A stretch of 64,000 bases of DNA from Cohaesibacter haloalkalitolerans (GTDB lineage Bacteria; Pseudomonadota; Alphaproteobacteria; Rhizobiales; Cohaesibacteraceae). Numbering within the stretch: the first letter of the stretch is position 1; each line of letters begins with the position of its first letter. Below the pieces are notes generated by a model. The model did not search any database and was not told where the DNA came from. It worked only from the letters and a program-made list of their open reading frames with translations. Location of the stretch: assembly GCF_003574655.1 (NCBI RefSeq), contig NZ_QNUM01000001.1, positions 186,001 to 250,000 of the forward strand, read 5' to 3'. Made by a program: the position numbers and the translations under genes. Shown in pieces: positions 39,971-47,411 of this stretch.

Positions 39971-40028
39971 CTTCTCAACTCCCCGGTCACCAAGTCATTC
40001 TTGGTGACCAATTCCTTGGATTGAGAAG
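39971..40028. repeat. nested inverted repeat upstream of mrr-like gene
   Basis: CTTCTCAA (39971-39978) pairs with TTGAGAAG (40021-40028); inside it GGTCACCAAG (39985-39994) pairs perfectly with CTTGGTGACC (40000-40009). It could be an operator or an RNA hairpin in the mrr leader. Confidence 0.55.
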
Positions 40029-40041
40029 AGTAGGGAGTGCA

Positions 40042-40164
40042 ATGTCGAGCTGGAACCTCAAGGTAAAATCAACTGAAACAGCATGGTCTCGCGTAAAAGG
40101 CCAAAGCAGAGCATCGTGTCAAAAATCATTGGCATCGCAAAACCATAAGCGCACGGCAAGATGA
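40042..40164 (+). CDS. small basic ORF coupled to mrr
   Basis: 40 codons from an ATG at 40042, with GGGAG four bases before it, ending in a TGA that overlaps the mrr ATG by ATGA. The peptide is Ser/Lys/Arg-rich (begins MSSWNLKVKSTET). It may be a leader that couples translation to the nuclease gene. No family recognised. Confidence 0.35.
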   Translation: MSSWNLKVKSTETAWSRVKGQSRASCQKSLASQNHKRTAR

Positions 40165-41093
40165 CCATTCCAGGCTATCAATCATTAATGCTTCCGGTCT
40201 TGCGTTATGCGGCTCAGGCGGAACAACGAGTTCCGCCTCTTGCCGAGAAGATTGCTGTCGACTTTGATCTGTCAGCTGCAGAATGCGAAAAGATGCTACA
40301 GAATGGCGGCCAGAGTATTCTCAAAAATCGGATACACTGGGCGAAATACTATATGCACAAAGCTGGATTGGTTGATTGTCCCGCGCGAGGACGTTTCATC
40401 GCCTCCGATGCAGGCAAACGACTGCTGGCAACAAATCCGCAGCGGCTGGACTATCAACACCTTTTGTCCATCCCACAATTTGCCGCTTACCATGCGGCGA
40501 ACAAGAAACAAGGAAATGTTGCCTCTACACGTTCGAAATATGGTCACGATACAGCGAAAGAAGCATCGACCCCAGAGGAGCAGATTGAAGATGCATTTGT
40601 AGCCCTTAACACGGCTCTTCAAACCGAATTGCTTGATCGAATTCGGGAGAATTCTCCAGCATTCTTTGAGCAGGTAATCGTCGATCTTCTCATTGCCATG
40701 GGATATGGCGGGTCTCATAAAAACGCAGCAGAGCAATTGGGCAGATCTGGGGATGGTGGCGTGGACGGCGTCATTAATGAAGATCGACTGGGTCTTGATC
40801 GCATATATGTTCAGGCCAAGAGACATGCTTCGTCGAACAAGATCGGAAGGCCGGACATGCAGGCATTTGTTGGCTCTCTGGTTGGTTTCGGCGCAACAAA
40901 AGGTGTTTTCGTGACCACTTCATCCTTCACTGACAGTGCGACGAAATATACGAGAAGTCTGCCACAACGCGTGATACAAATAGACGGAGTCCGGTTGGCG
41001 GAGCTGATGATTGAACATGGTGTGGGTACCCGAGCCTATCGCACCATTCAGGTTCAGCGCCTAGACGAAGACTTCTTTTCTGAAGACGGATAG
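40161..41093 (+). CDS. Mrr-type restriction endonuclease
   Basis: 310 residues. The N-terminal winged-helix Mrr_N domain is about residues 5-95 (SILKNRIHWAKYYMHKAGLV); the C-terminal Mrr catalytic domain is about 160-300. The PD-(D/E)xK core reads GDGGVDGVI (about 197) and YVQAKRH (about 218). Mrr enzymes are type IV restriction proteins cutting modified DNA. No methyltransferase is paired with it, which fits. The ATGA overlap with the small ORF upstream indicates coupling. Confidence 0.9.
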   Translation: MTIPGYQSLMLPVLRYAAQAEQRVPPLAEKIAVDFDLSAAECEKMLQNGGQSILKNRIHWAKYYMHKAGLVDCPARGRFIASDAGKRLLATNPQRLDYQHLLSIPQFAAYHAANKKQGNVASTRSKYGHDTAKEASTPEEQIEDAFVALNTALQTELLDRIRENSPAFFEQVIVDLLIAMGYGGSHKNAAEQLGRSGDGGVDGVINEDRLGLDRIYVQAKRHASSNKIGRPDMQAFVGSLVGFGATKGVFVTTSSFTDSATKYTRSLPQRVIQIDGVRLAELMIEHGVGTRAYRTIQVQRLDEDFFSEDG

Positions 41094-41137
41094 AACCGGC
41101 CAGCAGAATGTTCCCCGGCGCGAATAAGGACAGAGCA

Positions 41138-41422
41138 ATGCCGAAATCATCGAATATACCGACGGATCATTTGCCAAACCCTCATCCTGGAGAAATTCTG
41201 CAGGAAGAGTTTCTGAAGCCTATGAACCTGAGCCGGGACGATCTTGCACGAGCTGTTCATGCACCTTGCAGACAAGTTGACGAGATCGTTCTTGGAAAAC
41301 GAGCGATTTCTGCAGATATGGATCGACGATTTGCCCGCTACTTTGGTCTGTCCGAGGGCTTTTTCCTCGGGCTGCAATCTGATTATGATCTGTTGGAACA
41401 CCGGCGCGATACAGTCAAATGA
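41138..41422 (+). CDS. HigA-type antitoxin, orphan
   Basis: 94 residues from the ATG at 41138 (AAGGACAGAG upstream). It has the HigA pattern: NPHPGEILQEEFLKPMNLSR, then HTH and FGLSEGFFLGLQSDYDL. HigA normally neutralises the mRNA interferase HigB encoded just upstream. The 45 bp upstream belong to the end of mrr, so no HigB is present. It could repress nearby genes or protect against a toxin elsewhere. Confidence 0.85.
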   Translation: MPKSSNIPTDHLPNPHPGEILQEEFLKPMNLSRDDLARAVHAPCRQVDEIVLGKRAISADMDRRFARYFGLSEGFFLGLQSDYDLLEHRRDTVK

Positions 41423-41479
41423 CCGGTTCGTCATCGCTGACGGTACAAAAAATATCGTAGAGAAAATCAGGGTTATAAT

Positions 41480-41716
41480 ATGCAGGTCAATATTCTCGAA
41501 GCGAAAGCCAAACTCTCGGAGCTTGTCCAGAGAAGCGTTGCCGGCGAAGAAGTGATTATCACCAAAGCGGGTGAGCCTCTTGTGCGACTTATCAAATACG
41601 AGGTAGAGCCCAATCCTCGCAGGTTGGGCCTTTATAAGGAGGCTGGTATTTCAATGGGTGAAGGTATCCATGATGGTGATGTCGAGCTCGCCGTTATGTT
41701 CGGGATGGAAATATGA
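41480..41716 (+). CDS. Phd/YefM-type antitoxin
   Basis: 78 residues: MQVNILEAKAKLSELVQRSV and GEEVIITKAGEPLVRLIKY are the Phd fold; the C-terminal tail (LYKEAGISMGEGIHDGD) would bind the toxin. Partner VapC genes usually overlap the stop. Here an ATG overlaps it (41713) but the frame is closed after 31 codons and shows no PIN domain. The toxin seems lost or reduced. Confidence 0.85.
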   Translation: MQVNILEAKAKLSELVQRSVAGEEVIITKAGEPLVRLIKYEVEPNPRRLGLYKEAGISMGEGIHDGDVELAVMFGMEI

Positions 41717-41916
41717 TGAGGCGACCGCTTCTGGAAACTCTGTCATCATTGGCGGTACAGAAACTGGGAATCCGCGTTACCAGAAGAGACATATCGTCCA
41801 TTTCTTAGAAATTGGCCCTATGGGCCAATGCGTCTCAGTTCGGCTTGACACTTGGCGGTCCGCTCGAACCAAGACGCGACCAAACGGACACTCCGTAAAC
41901 GTACTGAGAACTCAGT

Positions 41917-43953
41917 TCAGTTTTTGCGCATTATATTGCTTTGACTCAATGCAATTAGCCGCTCAGATAGCGTTGTTTGCCGCATCTCACTTTCGGCACG
42001 CTGCAAGCCAGCTTCGATACTGTCCAAATCACCAATCAGGACAATTTGTTCAACTGCCCTTGTTATTGCCGTGTAGATCAATGACCTATCAAGGATCCTT
42101 GATTGGAATACAGGAATAATCACGCGGTCCCATTGGCTTCCTTGAGCCTTATGAACACTGATAGCGTAAGCAAGTTCTATGTATTCAGCGTCATATTGGG
42201 TCAGTTCCAACTTTTGACCATCCAAATCAACCAATGCTTTGCCATCAGGCAGCCTTCTAAGATATCGCCCCATAGACCCATTCTGAAGATTGCGATCATA
42301 ATCATTCTTAGTCCAGATCACAGGATCTCCCACCTTGATATCTAACCGACCTGGAAAGCTATCTCGACTATTACCACGCCAGTTTGAGAATGTGTGATTG
42401 ATAGCTTCAATGCCTGCATCTCCAGCCTTGATGGGACTGATGATTTGCGTTTCCCCCCTTGTAGAGGTGATTTCTTTGCCAACATTCATGATGCATTGAA
42501 TGGCATCGCCAACTTCACAAGGAACAAAACTCACACCTGGCGCACGACCGTCAAATGACTTCAATTCAGGCATTCGCCCAGTTCTGATTGCTTTTGCAAC
42601 AATTGGAATTCCACTTGAATCTGTCTGACGCAAAACCCGATCAAGAAACGTTCGAGGTACCATGCTGGATTCGATCAGTGTATGGAATACAAGACCAAAT
42701 CCGATCGGGGGAAGCTGAGCAGGATCACCAACAAGCAACAGATTGCCTTGTCCAAGGCGCCTTAAAACACGATAAAAAGTGGGCAAATCCACCATCGACG
42801 CTTCATCAATAATGACACAGCTCTCTGGACCAAGTTCTGTGAAGTCATCACTAAAGCTCATCAAAAACTTCGCAATTGTAGATGTTGGCCGCCCAGTGGC
42901 TTCTGAGATGCGTTTAGCCGCACGACCCGACAGAGCCATCAAATGCAATTCTCGACCATAAGTCTCAGCAAGATCAGCAATTGTTCTGAGGACCGTAGTT
43001 TTACCAGCACCAGCATATCCGGCAAGAAGGCTCAAACGGTTTGTTAAAGCCATGCCAATGGCCTCCCGCTGCCGGTCTGTCAGAGACCATTGTGACGCTT
43101 CGTCAAATGATGCTAAAAATTCATCAATCTGATGTGGTTGGATTTGACTTGCAATCAGATCTGTTTGTGCTGATTGACCTGCAATTTCCGTGATCCGATC
43201 CGCGCAATAAGCTTCCATAAGGGCTGCTCCAACAGGTTGAAGCCCATTCCCCCACACCATTGCCCCAGCGTCATCCAAAGCAGCTTGAGCTGCCTTGAGC
43301 GGATCACTTTTTCCTTGGAATAACCGATTGATCTCATTGCGAAGCTTTTGCCCTCGTACAATCGTGTGCTTTTCATCAAGGCCTTGATAAAGGACTGCTT
43401 CAACTGCCCCTACCTGCCATCTGCGATCATCGACAGTCAGGCCCATGGCTCTGGCAATGCGAACAACCTGTTTCCATCCAATCCAACCCACCAATAGAAA
43501 TGGATTGGCCCGGATAGAAGAAGCGCCTGCGGCTCCCCATGCTTTTACAATGTCAGCGGCAATCTTGGCATCAACGCCAATTTCATCCAGCCATTGAGCC
43601 AGATCCATTTCTGCAATCATTTCTGGATAAACAGCCAGAAGCGTATCTGCTATCTTTTCCGGCAAAACTTGATAGATAATAGCTCGACTATTGTGGCCTT
43701 CTTGCCCCATCGAAACTGAAGACAAAACCTGATGAAGCGAAGCGCCGAACGTCTTGCGAAGAGCAGCCGCACGCTTTTCACCTATTCCTTCAAAACGAGG
43801 ATCTCGGCATAAAACTCGCTCCAGAGTGGAGACTGCGTAGAGGTGCTCAATTGCCCCTTCCCGTAGAAAAGTCTCATTCTCTTCAGCGATGCAGTGGCTC
43901 CGTGTAGCAATTAAACAATCAGGTTCCTTATTCAGATTTCCGATATTGTTCAT
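41917..43953 (-). CDS. RecD2-like SF1 DNA helicase
   Basis: 678 residues from the ATG at 43953, overlapping the upstream gene by 26 bp. The N-terminal region holds helix-hairpin-helix stretches (RFEGIGEKRAAALRKTFG). Helicase motifs: AGYAGAGKTTVLRTI (about 311), CVIIDEASMVDLPTF (about 380), LLVGDPAQLPPIGFG and YAISVHKAQGSQWDRVIIP near the C-terminus, followed by YTAITRA. It unwinds DNA 5' to 3' and could help in island repair or replication. It ends the gin-dut operon. Confidence 0.85.
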   Translation of the reverse strand: MNNIGNLNKEPDCLIATRSHCIAEENETFLREGAIEHLYAVSTLERVLCRDPRFEGIGEKRAAALRKTFGASLHQVLSSVSMGQEGHNSRAIIYQVLPEKIADTLLAVYPEMIAEMDLAQWLDEIGVDAKIAADIVKAWGAAGASSIRANPFLLVGWIGWKQVVRIARAMGLTVDDRRWQVGAVEAVLYQGLDEKHTIVRGQKLRNEINRLFQGKSDPLKAAQAALDDAGAMVWGNGLQPVGAALMEAYCADRITEIAGQSAQTDLIASQIQPHQIDEFLASFDEASQWSLTDRQREAIGMALTNRLSLLAGYAGAGKTTVLRTIADLAETYGRELHLMALSGRAAKRISEATGRPTSTIAKFLMSFSDDFTELGPESCVIIDEASMVDLPTFYRVLRRLGQGNLLLVGDPAQLPPIGFGLVFHTLIESSMVPRTFLDRVLRQTDSSGIPIVAKAIRTGRMPELKSFDGRAPGVSFVPCEVGDAIQCIMNVGKEITSTRGETQIISPIKAGDAGIEAINHTFSNWRGNSRDSFPGRLDIKVGDPVIWTKNDYDRNLQNGSMGRYLRRLPDGKALVDLDGQKLELTQYDAEYIELAYAISVHKAQGSQWDRVIIPVFQSRILDRSLIYTAITRAVEQIVLIGDLDSIEAGLQRAESEMRQTTLSERLIALSQSNIMRKN

Positions 43954-44419
43954 CAAAAAATCCCGGTTCAAGTTTAATCCGACGCCCCATCGGCACCTGC
44001 TCGTTTAACAAAACACCTGCCTGTTTCATCTTACGCTTGAGATCAAAATTCTCTGCCTTCAAAACGGCAACCATCTGTCCAAGCCGATTGTTCTCCTGCT
44101 GCAACCTGCGCACTTCTGCTTGATCCACCTCGCCAATTGAAGCACCAGCAATATCACTTGATCCATTGCGACGTTCTTTGATGCTGTACAACAATCCCTT
44201 CTCGGTCGCGTAGTCACGCAGCCTTTGCTGGAAAGCTGGGTTGTCTTGAAGCACATGCCGCCCCACTCCCTTGGGCCCGATACGCTTCAGAATCTCCATA
44301 TGAGCAAGAGCACCTTTGTTGGTTGGCAAAATCTTGCCTTCCTGCTCTGAGGCATCAATCAATTCCTCAAGCCATTGGAGATTCTCGTCTCCCGCCATTG
44401 CCCCCCGCCGTTTTGCCAT
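43928..44419 (-). CDS. small coiled-coil protein of the recombinase operon
   Basis: 163 residues from the ATG at 44419. The N-terminal half looks helical and may bind DNA (GPKGVGRHVLQDNPAFQQRL); the C-terminal half is a coiled coil (EVRRLQQENNRLGQMVAVLK). In layout it resembles the GinD protein. It starts 9 bp after the dUTPase stop and overlaps recD2. Function unknown; it may be an accessory recombination or regulatory protein. Confidence 0.65.
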   Translation of the reverse strand: MAKRRGAMAGDENLQWLEELIDASEQEGKILPTNKGALAHMEILKRIGPKGVGRHVLQDNPAFQQRLRDYATEKGLLYSIKERRNGSSDIAGASIGEVDQAEVRRLQQENNRLGQMVAVLKAENFDLKRKMKQAGVLLNEQVPMGRRIKLEPGFFDEQYRKSE

Positions 44420-44428
44420 CAATATTTT

Positions 44429-44881
44429 CTATCCCTTGACCCCAGTAGACCCAAACCCACCCGTGCCGCGATCGGTTTCGCTCAATGTATCAACCTCGAC
44501 TATTTGAGGCCTCAGTATCGGAGCGATTACTGCTTGAGCAATACGGTCGCCATGAACGATAGTAAAGGCTTCCTTTCCCGCATTGAGCAGGGCTACTTTA
44601 ACGGGACCTCTATAATCTTCGTCCACGGTCCCTGGGCTATTTGGAATCATCAGACCCTGCTTAACAGCAAGACCCGATCTGGGCCGGATCTGCATTTCCG
44701 TTCCGGAAGGTATTTCGACGGAAAATCCGGTGGGAACCAATGCTATGCAACCGGGACCGACCATCACATCTCCATCAGGAAGGCATGCCTGGAGATCCAT
44801 TCCTGCCGCCCCTGGTGTCGCATAGGACGGAAGCGGGAGGTCGAGGTTCTCGGGCAGGCGCATGAACTTCACATTGGTCAT
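44429..44881 (-). CDS. dut: island-borne dUTPase
   Basis: 150 residues from the ATG at 44881, which overlaps the ginD stop by ATGA. All five dUTPase motifs are present: AGMDLQA (I), PRSGLAV (II), GTVDEDYRG (III), GDRIAQAVI (IV) and GTGGFGSTG (V). It converts dUTP to dUMP and keeps uracil out of DNA. The host dut is broken by the island, so this copy should carry out the function. Where the host gene has its insertion target (codons for DYRG), this copy uses different synonymous codons (44606-44617). Confidence 0.95.
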   Translation of the reverse strand: MTNVKFMRLPENLDLPLPSYATPGAAGMDLQACLPDGDVMVGPGCIALVPTGFSVEIPSGTEMQIRPRSGLAVKQGLMIPNSPGTVDEDYRGPVKVALLNAGKEAFTIVHGDRIAQAVIAPILRPQIVEVDTLSETDRGTGGFGSTGVKG

Positions 44882-45363
44882 TTGTTTTTCCTCGGGTCCA
44901 AAAGTACTATCTTGTTGCCGTCGTTGGACGACATATTCGCTATCTGGGTTTTCAATCGTTCTACTTGTTTGACCAGATCGTCGTGGGCGGCTTTCCACAT
45001 GGCAGTTTCTGTCGCCAATTCCTTGAGGGTCTGTTCATAGTACCGGATAGTTTCTCGCCGGACTTTCTCCGCCTCAGGTTTTGAAGATGCGCCGGTTTTC
45101 TTTTTCTGGACAGCGAGCCATTGCCGAACATCTTCTCGTAGGTCGGCATGTCTCGCATTGCGGAGATAGGCCTCGCTGACCCCGGCCCGGCGTTGGATCT
45201 CTTGCATGGAAAGCCGACGGGGCTTGTCCGGATCCTCTGGATCGCAATAGTATCCCCGCTCGTCGATTTCGGCTTCTATGTCCTTCATCGCCCCAAGAAT
45301 GGACTGCCGAGAAGCTTCCATTCGTTCCTTGTGATGTTTGGCCAATTGGTTTTCGTCAGTCAT
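44878..45363 (-). CDS. ginD: GinD-like small helix-turn-helix/coiled-coil protein
   Basis: 161 residues. A possible helix-turn-helix (SMQEIQRRAGVSEAYLRNAR, about 53-72) is followed by a Glu/Lys-rich coiled coil (about 95-145). The fourth gene of GInt islands encodes a small DNA-binding-like protein needed for integration and excision, and the TnpC protein of Tn554 has a similar role. Its position right after three recombinases and the ATGA overlaps on both sides support this name. Confidence 0.75.
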   Translation of the reverse strand: MTDENQLAKHHKERMEASRQSILGAMKDIEAEIDERGYYCDPEDPDKPRRLSMQEIQRRAGVSEAYLRNARHADLREDVRQWLAVQKKKTGASSKPEAEKVRRETIRYYEQTLKELATETAMWKAAHDDLVKQVERLKTQIANMSSNDGNKIVLLDPRKNK

Positions 45364-47411
45364 TGGCTGTTATCCAGATAGGCGATCAATTTGTCTCGTG
45401 TCCGACCCGGTAACCTATCGATATACCGACGGTCACATCCCCGGAGAGCGTCGCACAAGCGATCGTCCGTGACAAAATTATCAAGCGTTTTCTCGAACGA
45501 CGCCAAGTTGGCGACGATCTGGTTTTGGAAGAATGTGCGACTTCCGTCAAAACTGACGTTGCTTTGTAACTGTTTTATAGCCATCTCGACCGTTCGGCGA
45601 CGATCCTGTTCAGCGGCGGCAGCTTCTAGGCGGAATACACAACTTGGCGAGCATTTCCCTACGTCCCGTTTGCCGGTTACCTCCGAACAGAGGCCCTTCT
45701 GCTTAGCTGTTTGGCTAGTACAATAAATATCGTTACGGACCTTATGGATTTCCGGCAGGATTGCCATGAGGGAGCCCTCGTCATCCAAACTAGCATCCAA
45801 ACTGGCCGCTTTTTTGCTCACTTCCAGCTTCGCTATCCGGAGGGTTTCGGCGGCATGACCACCATTATCATCGGCCTCAGCGATCAGCCTTTGTCGACGG
45901 ACATACTGAACTTCCCTGCGGACGCGATCTGCGTCTGCTCGAAAGTCGGGATCCGAAAGCATATAGCCCATCGTCGTATTGAGATCCGTATGGCCGAGTA
46001 CGGTATAGAGAACGTCGCTTGCGCCCTCTACAGCAAGACCCACAAGGCGGGCCGTGGTGTACCTGAATCGATGGGCTGTAATTCTTCCATCGATTTTACC
46101 GAGCGGCACGCCTTTAAGAGTTTGCACTTTTTTGCCGAATTCGCACACGAGGTTATCAAGAACAGCGACTCCAGTTGTATTTTTTGGCCCTACTATCCAG
46201 AGGAAATCGCCTTGATAGTCGAAGGTCTCAATTAGGCTTTGTTGTCGTTCAATTGCCTGGACCGCAAGAGCGGGCAACGGCCAATGCCGACTAGTTCCTT
46301 TAGGATCCTCTGATTCCTTGAATGTGTAGCCGGTAAGGTTCTCTGATCCGTTGATTCTGACTAACGGTTCCCGGGATAAAGTCATCATTTCGGAGATTCG
46401 TCCGCCGGTGGCCGTATTAAGGATAATCGCGTTAGCTGATTGACATACCCATAACAAGGACTTCACGCCACTAGGATTATCGACAGGCCACGACCCAAAT
46501 TGCTTTTTTTCACGCGACGCACCAGTTTTCTTTCTTCGGCTACTGCCAGCCATATATATCGAGAGAGGAAATAGACGGCCCGGATAGAGTGTATCGCCGG
46601 TCCATTGGGCTATTAGTTGGTTTCGATATTTACTTATATTGCCCGATCGTCGTCCGCCATCTTGATCACATTTTATTGAAGAGATAAAAGTATAACAGGC
46701 TTCTAAGTCTTTCTGTATGCTAGCAAAGAAATGAGCTGCTTTAAGAATTTCAGTGAAGGCTTGGTCGGAGAACGGCCGTATGTGGTCTACTCCAGGCTTT
46801 ATTGCCTTGACATCACCTGCAGGCCAATCATCGAACAGATGCGCATTAAATAGACCGTTCAAACGATGGACACAGAACTGAAAAAATGTCGGATGTATAT
46901 CACGAAGTTCGTCAAAGGCCTCAGCTGACAGGTTCGCAAAGATTGGTCCCGGATCGGGGCAAGTCATGTCTCCAGTCGTTACTCGATCAGTCAGTTCCAT
47001 CGCGGATCGAGCGGCTCTCAATAAAAAATTTGTATGCTTTACCCAGGTCCGTGGTTCTGGAGGCTCAAGCCTTTGTTTGGCACCAGAAACCGATTGTGTC
47101 ATGTTCAACAACGCGATCCGTTTCAAACGCCTGACCAGATGTTCCGAACGAGCTTCGCCTCGGGACCAGCCCTCAGGGAGTACGTTTGCAAAATTGATCT
47201 TCCGATTGTTTTCTGCATAGTAATTTGGATTGACGAATGATTTCGGAACGATCCATTCATCATCGCCAATGATGACACCCTCGGAAGGCCCAAAAATTGA
47301 AAAATCAGCAAGGTCTTTCCACGGTAATGTCCAGGCTTGGTCAATCACAACAGATGCAGATGCGACAAGCTCTAGAGGCCCGTTCACACAACTTATATCA
47401 GACGAAATCAT
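45360..47411 (-). CDS. ginC: GinC-like tyrosine recombinase
   Basis: 683 residues, starting within the ginB stop (ATGA). The C-terminal catalytic domain keeps the tyrosine recombinase residues: NTATGGRISEMMTLSRE (Arg I), ITAHRFRYTTARLVG (His-x-x-Arg), VLGHTDLNTTMGYMLSD (His and the nucleophile Tyr). The N-terminal region (about 1-280) has no family I recognise. After the catalytic core come cysteines (CTSQTAKQKGLCSEV... KCSPSCVF), a possible metal site. Confidence 0.83.
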   Translation of the reverse strand: MISSDISCVNGPLELVASASVVIDQAWTLPWKDLADFSIFGPSEGVIIGDDEWIVPKSFVNPNYYAENNRKINFANVLPEGWSRGEARSEHLVRRLKRIALLNMTQSVSGAKQRLEPPEPRTWVKHTNFLLRAARSAMELTDRVTTGDMTCPDPGPIFANLSAEAFDELRDIHPTFFQFCVHRLNGLFNAHLFDDWPAGDVKAIKPGVDHIRPFSDQAFTEILKAAHFFASIQKDLEACYTFISSIKCDQDGGRRSGNISKYRNQLIAQWTGDTLYPGRLFPLSIYMAGSSRRKKTGASREKKQFGSWPVDNPSGVKSLLWVCQSANAIILNTATGGRISEMMTLSREPLVRINGSENLTGYTFKESEDPKGTSRHWPLPALAVQAIERQQSLIETFDYQGDFLWIVGPKNTTGVAVLDNLVCEFGKKVQTLKGVPLGKIDGRITAHRFRYTTARLVGLAVEGASDVLYTVLGHTDLNTTMGYMLSDPDFRADADRVRREVQYVRRQRLIAEADDNGGHAAETLRIAKLEVSKKAASLDASLDDEGSLMAILPEIHKVRNDIYCTSQTAKQKGLCSEVTGKRDVGKCSPSCVFRLEAAAAEQDRRRTVEMAIKQLQSNVSFDGSRTFFQNQIVANLASFEKTLDNFVTDDRLCDALRGCDRRYIDRLPGRTRDKLIAYLDNSQ

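Noticed and set aside
39757-40041. longer 135-codon gene ahead of mrr
   Set aside because: The part before 40042 runs through the nested hairpin and has no protein-like makeup; only the last 40 codons with a ribosome site were kept as a weak call.
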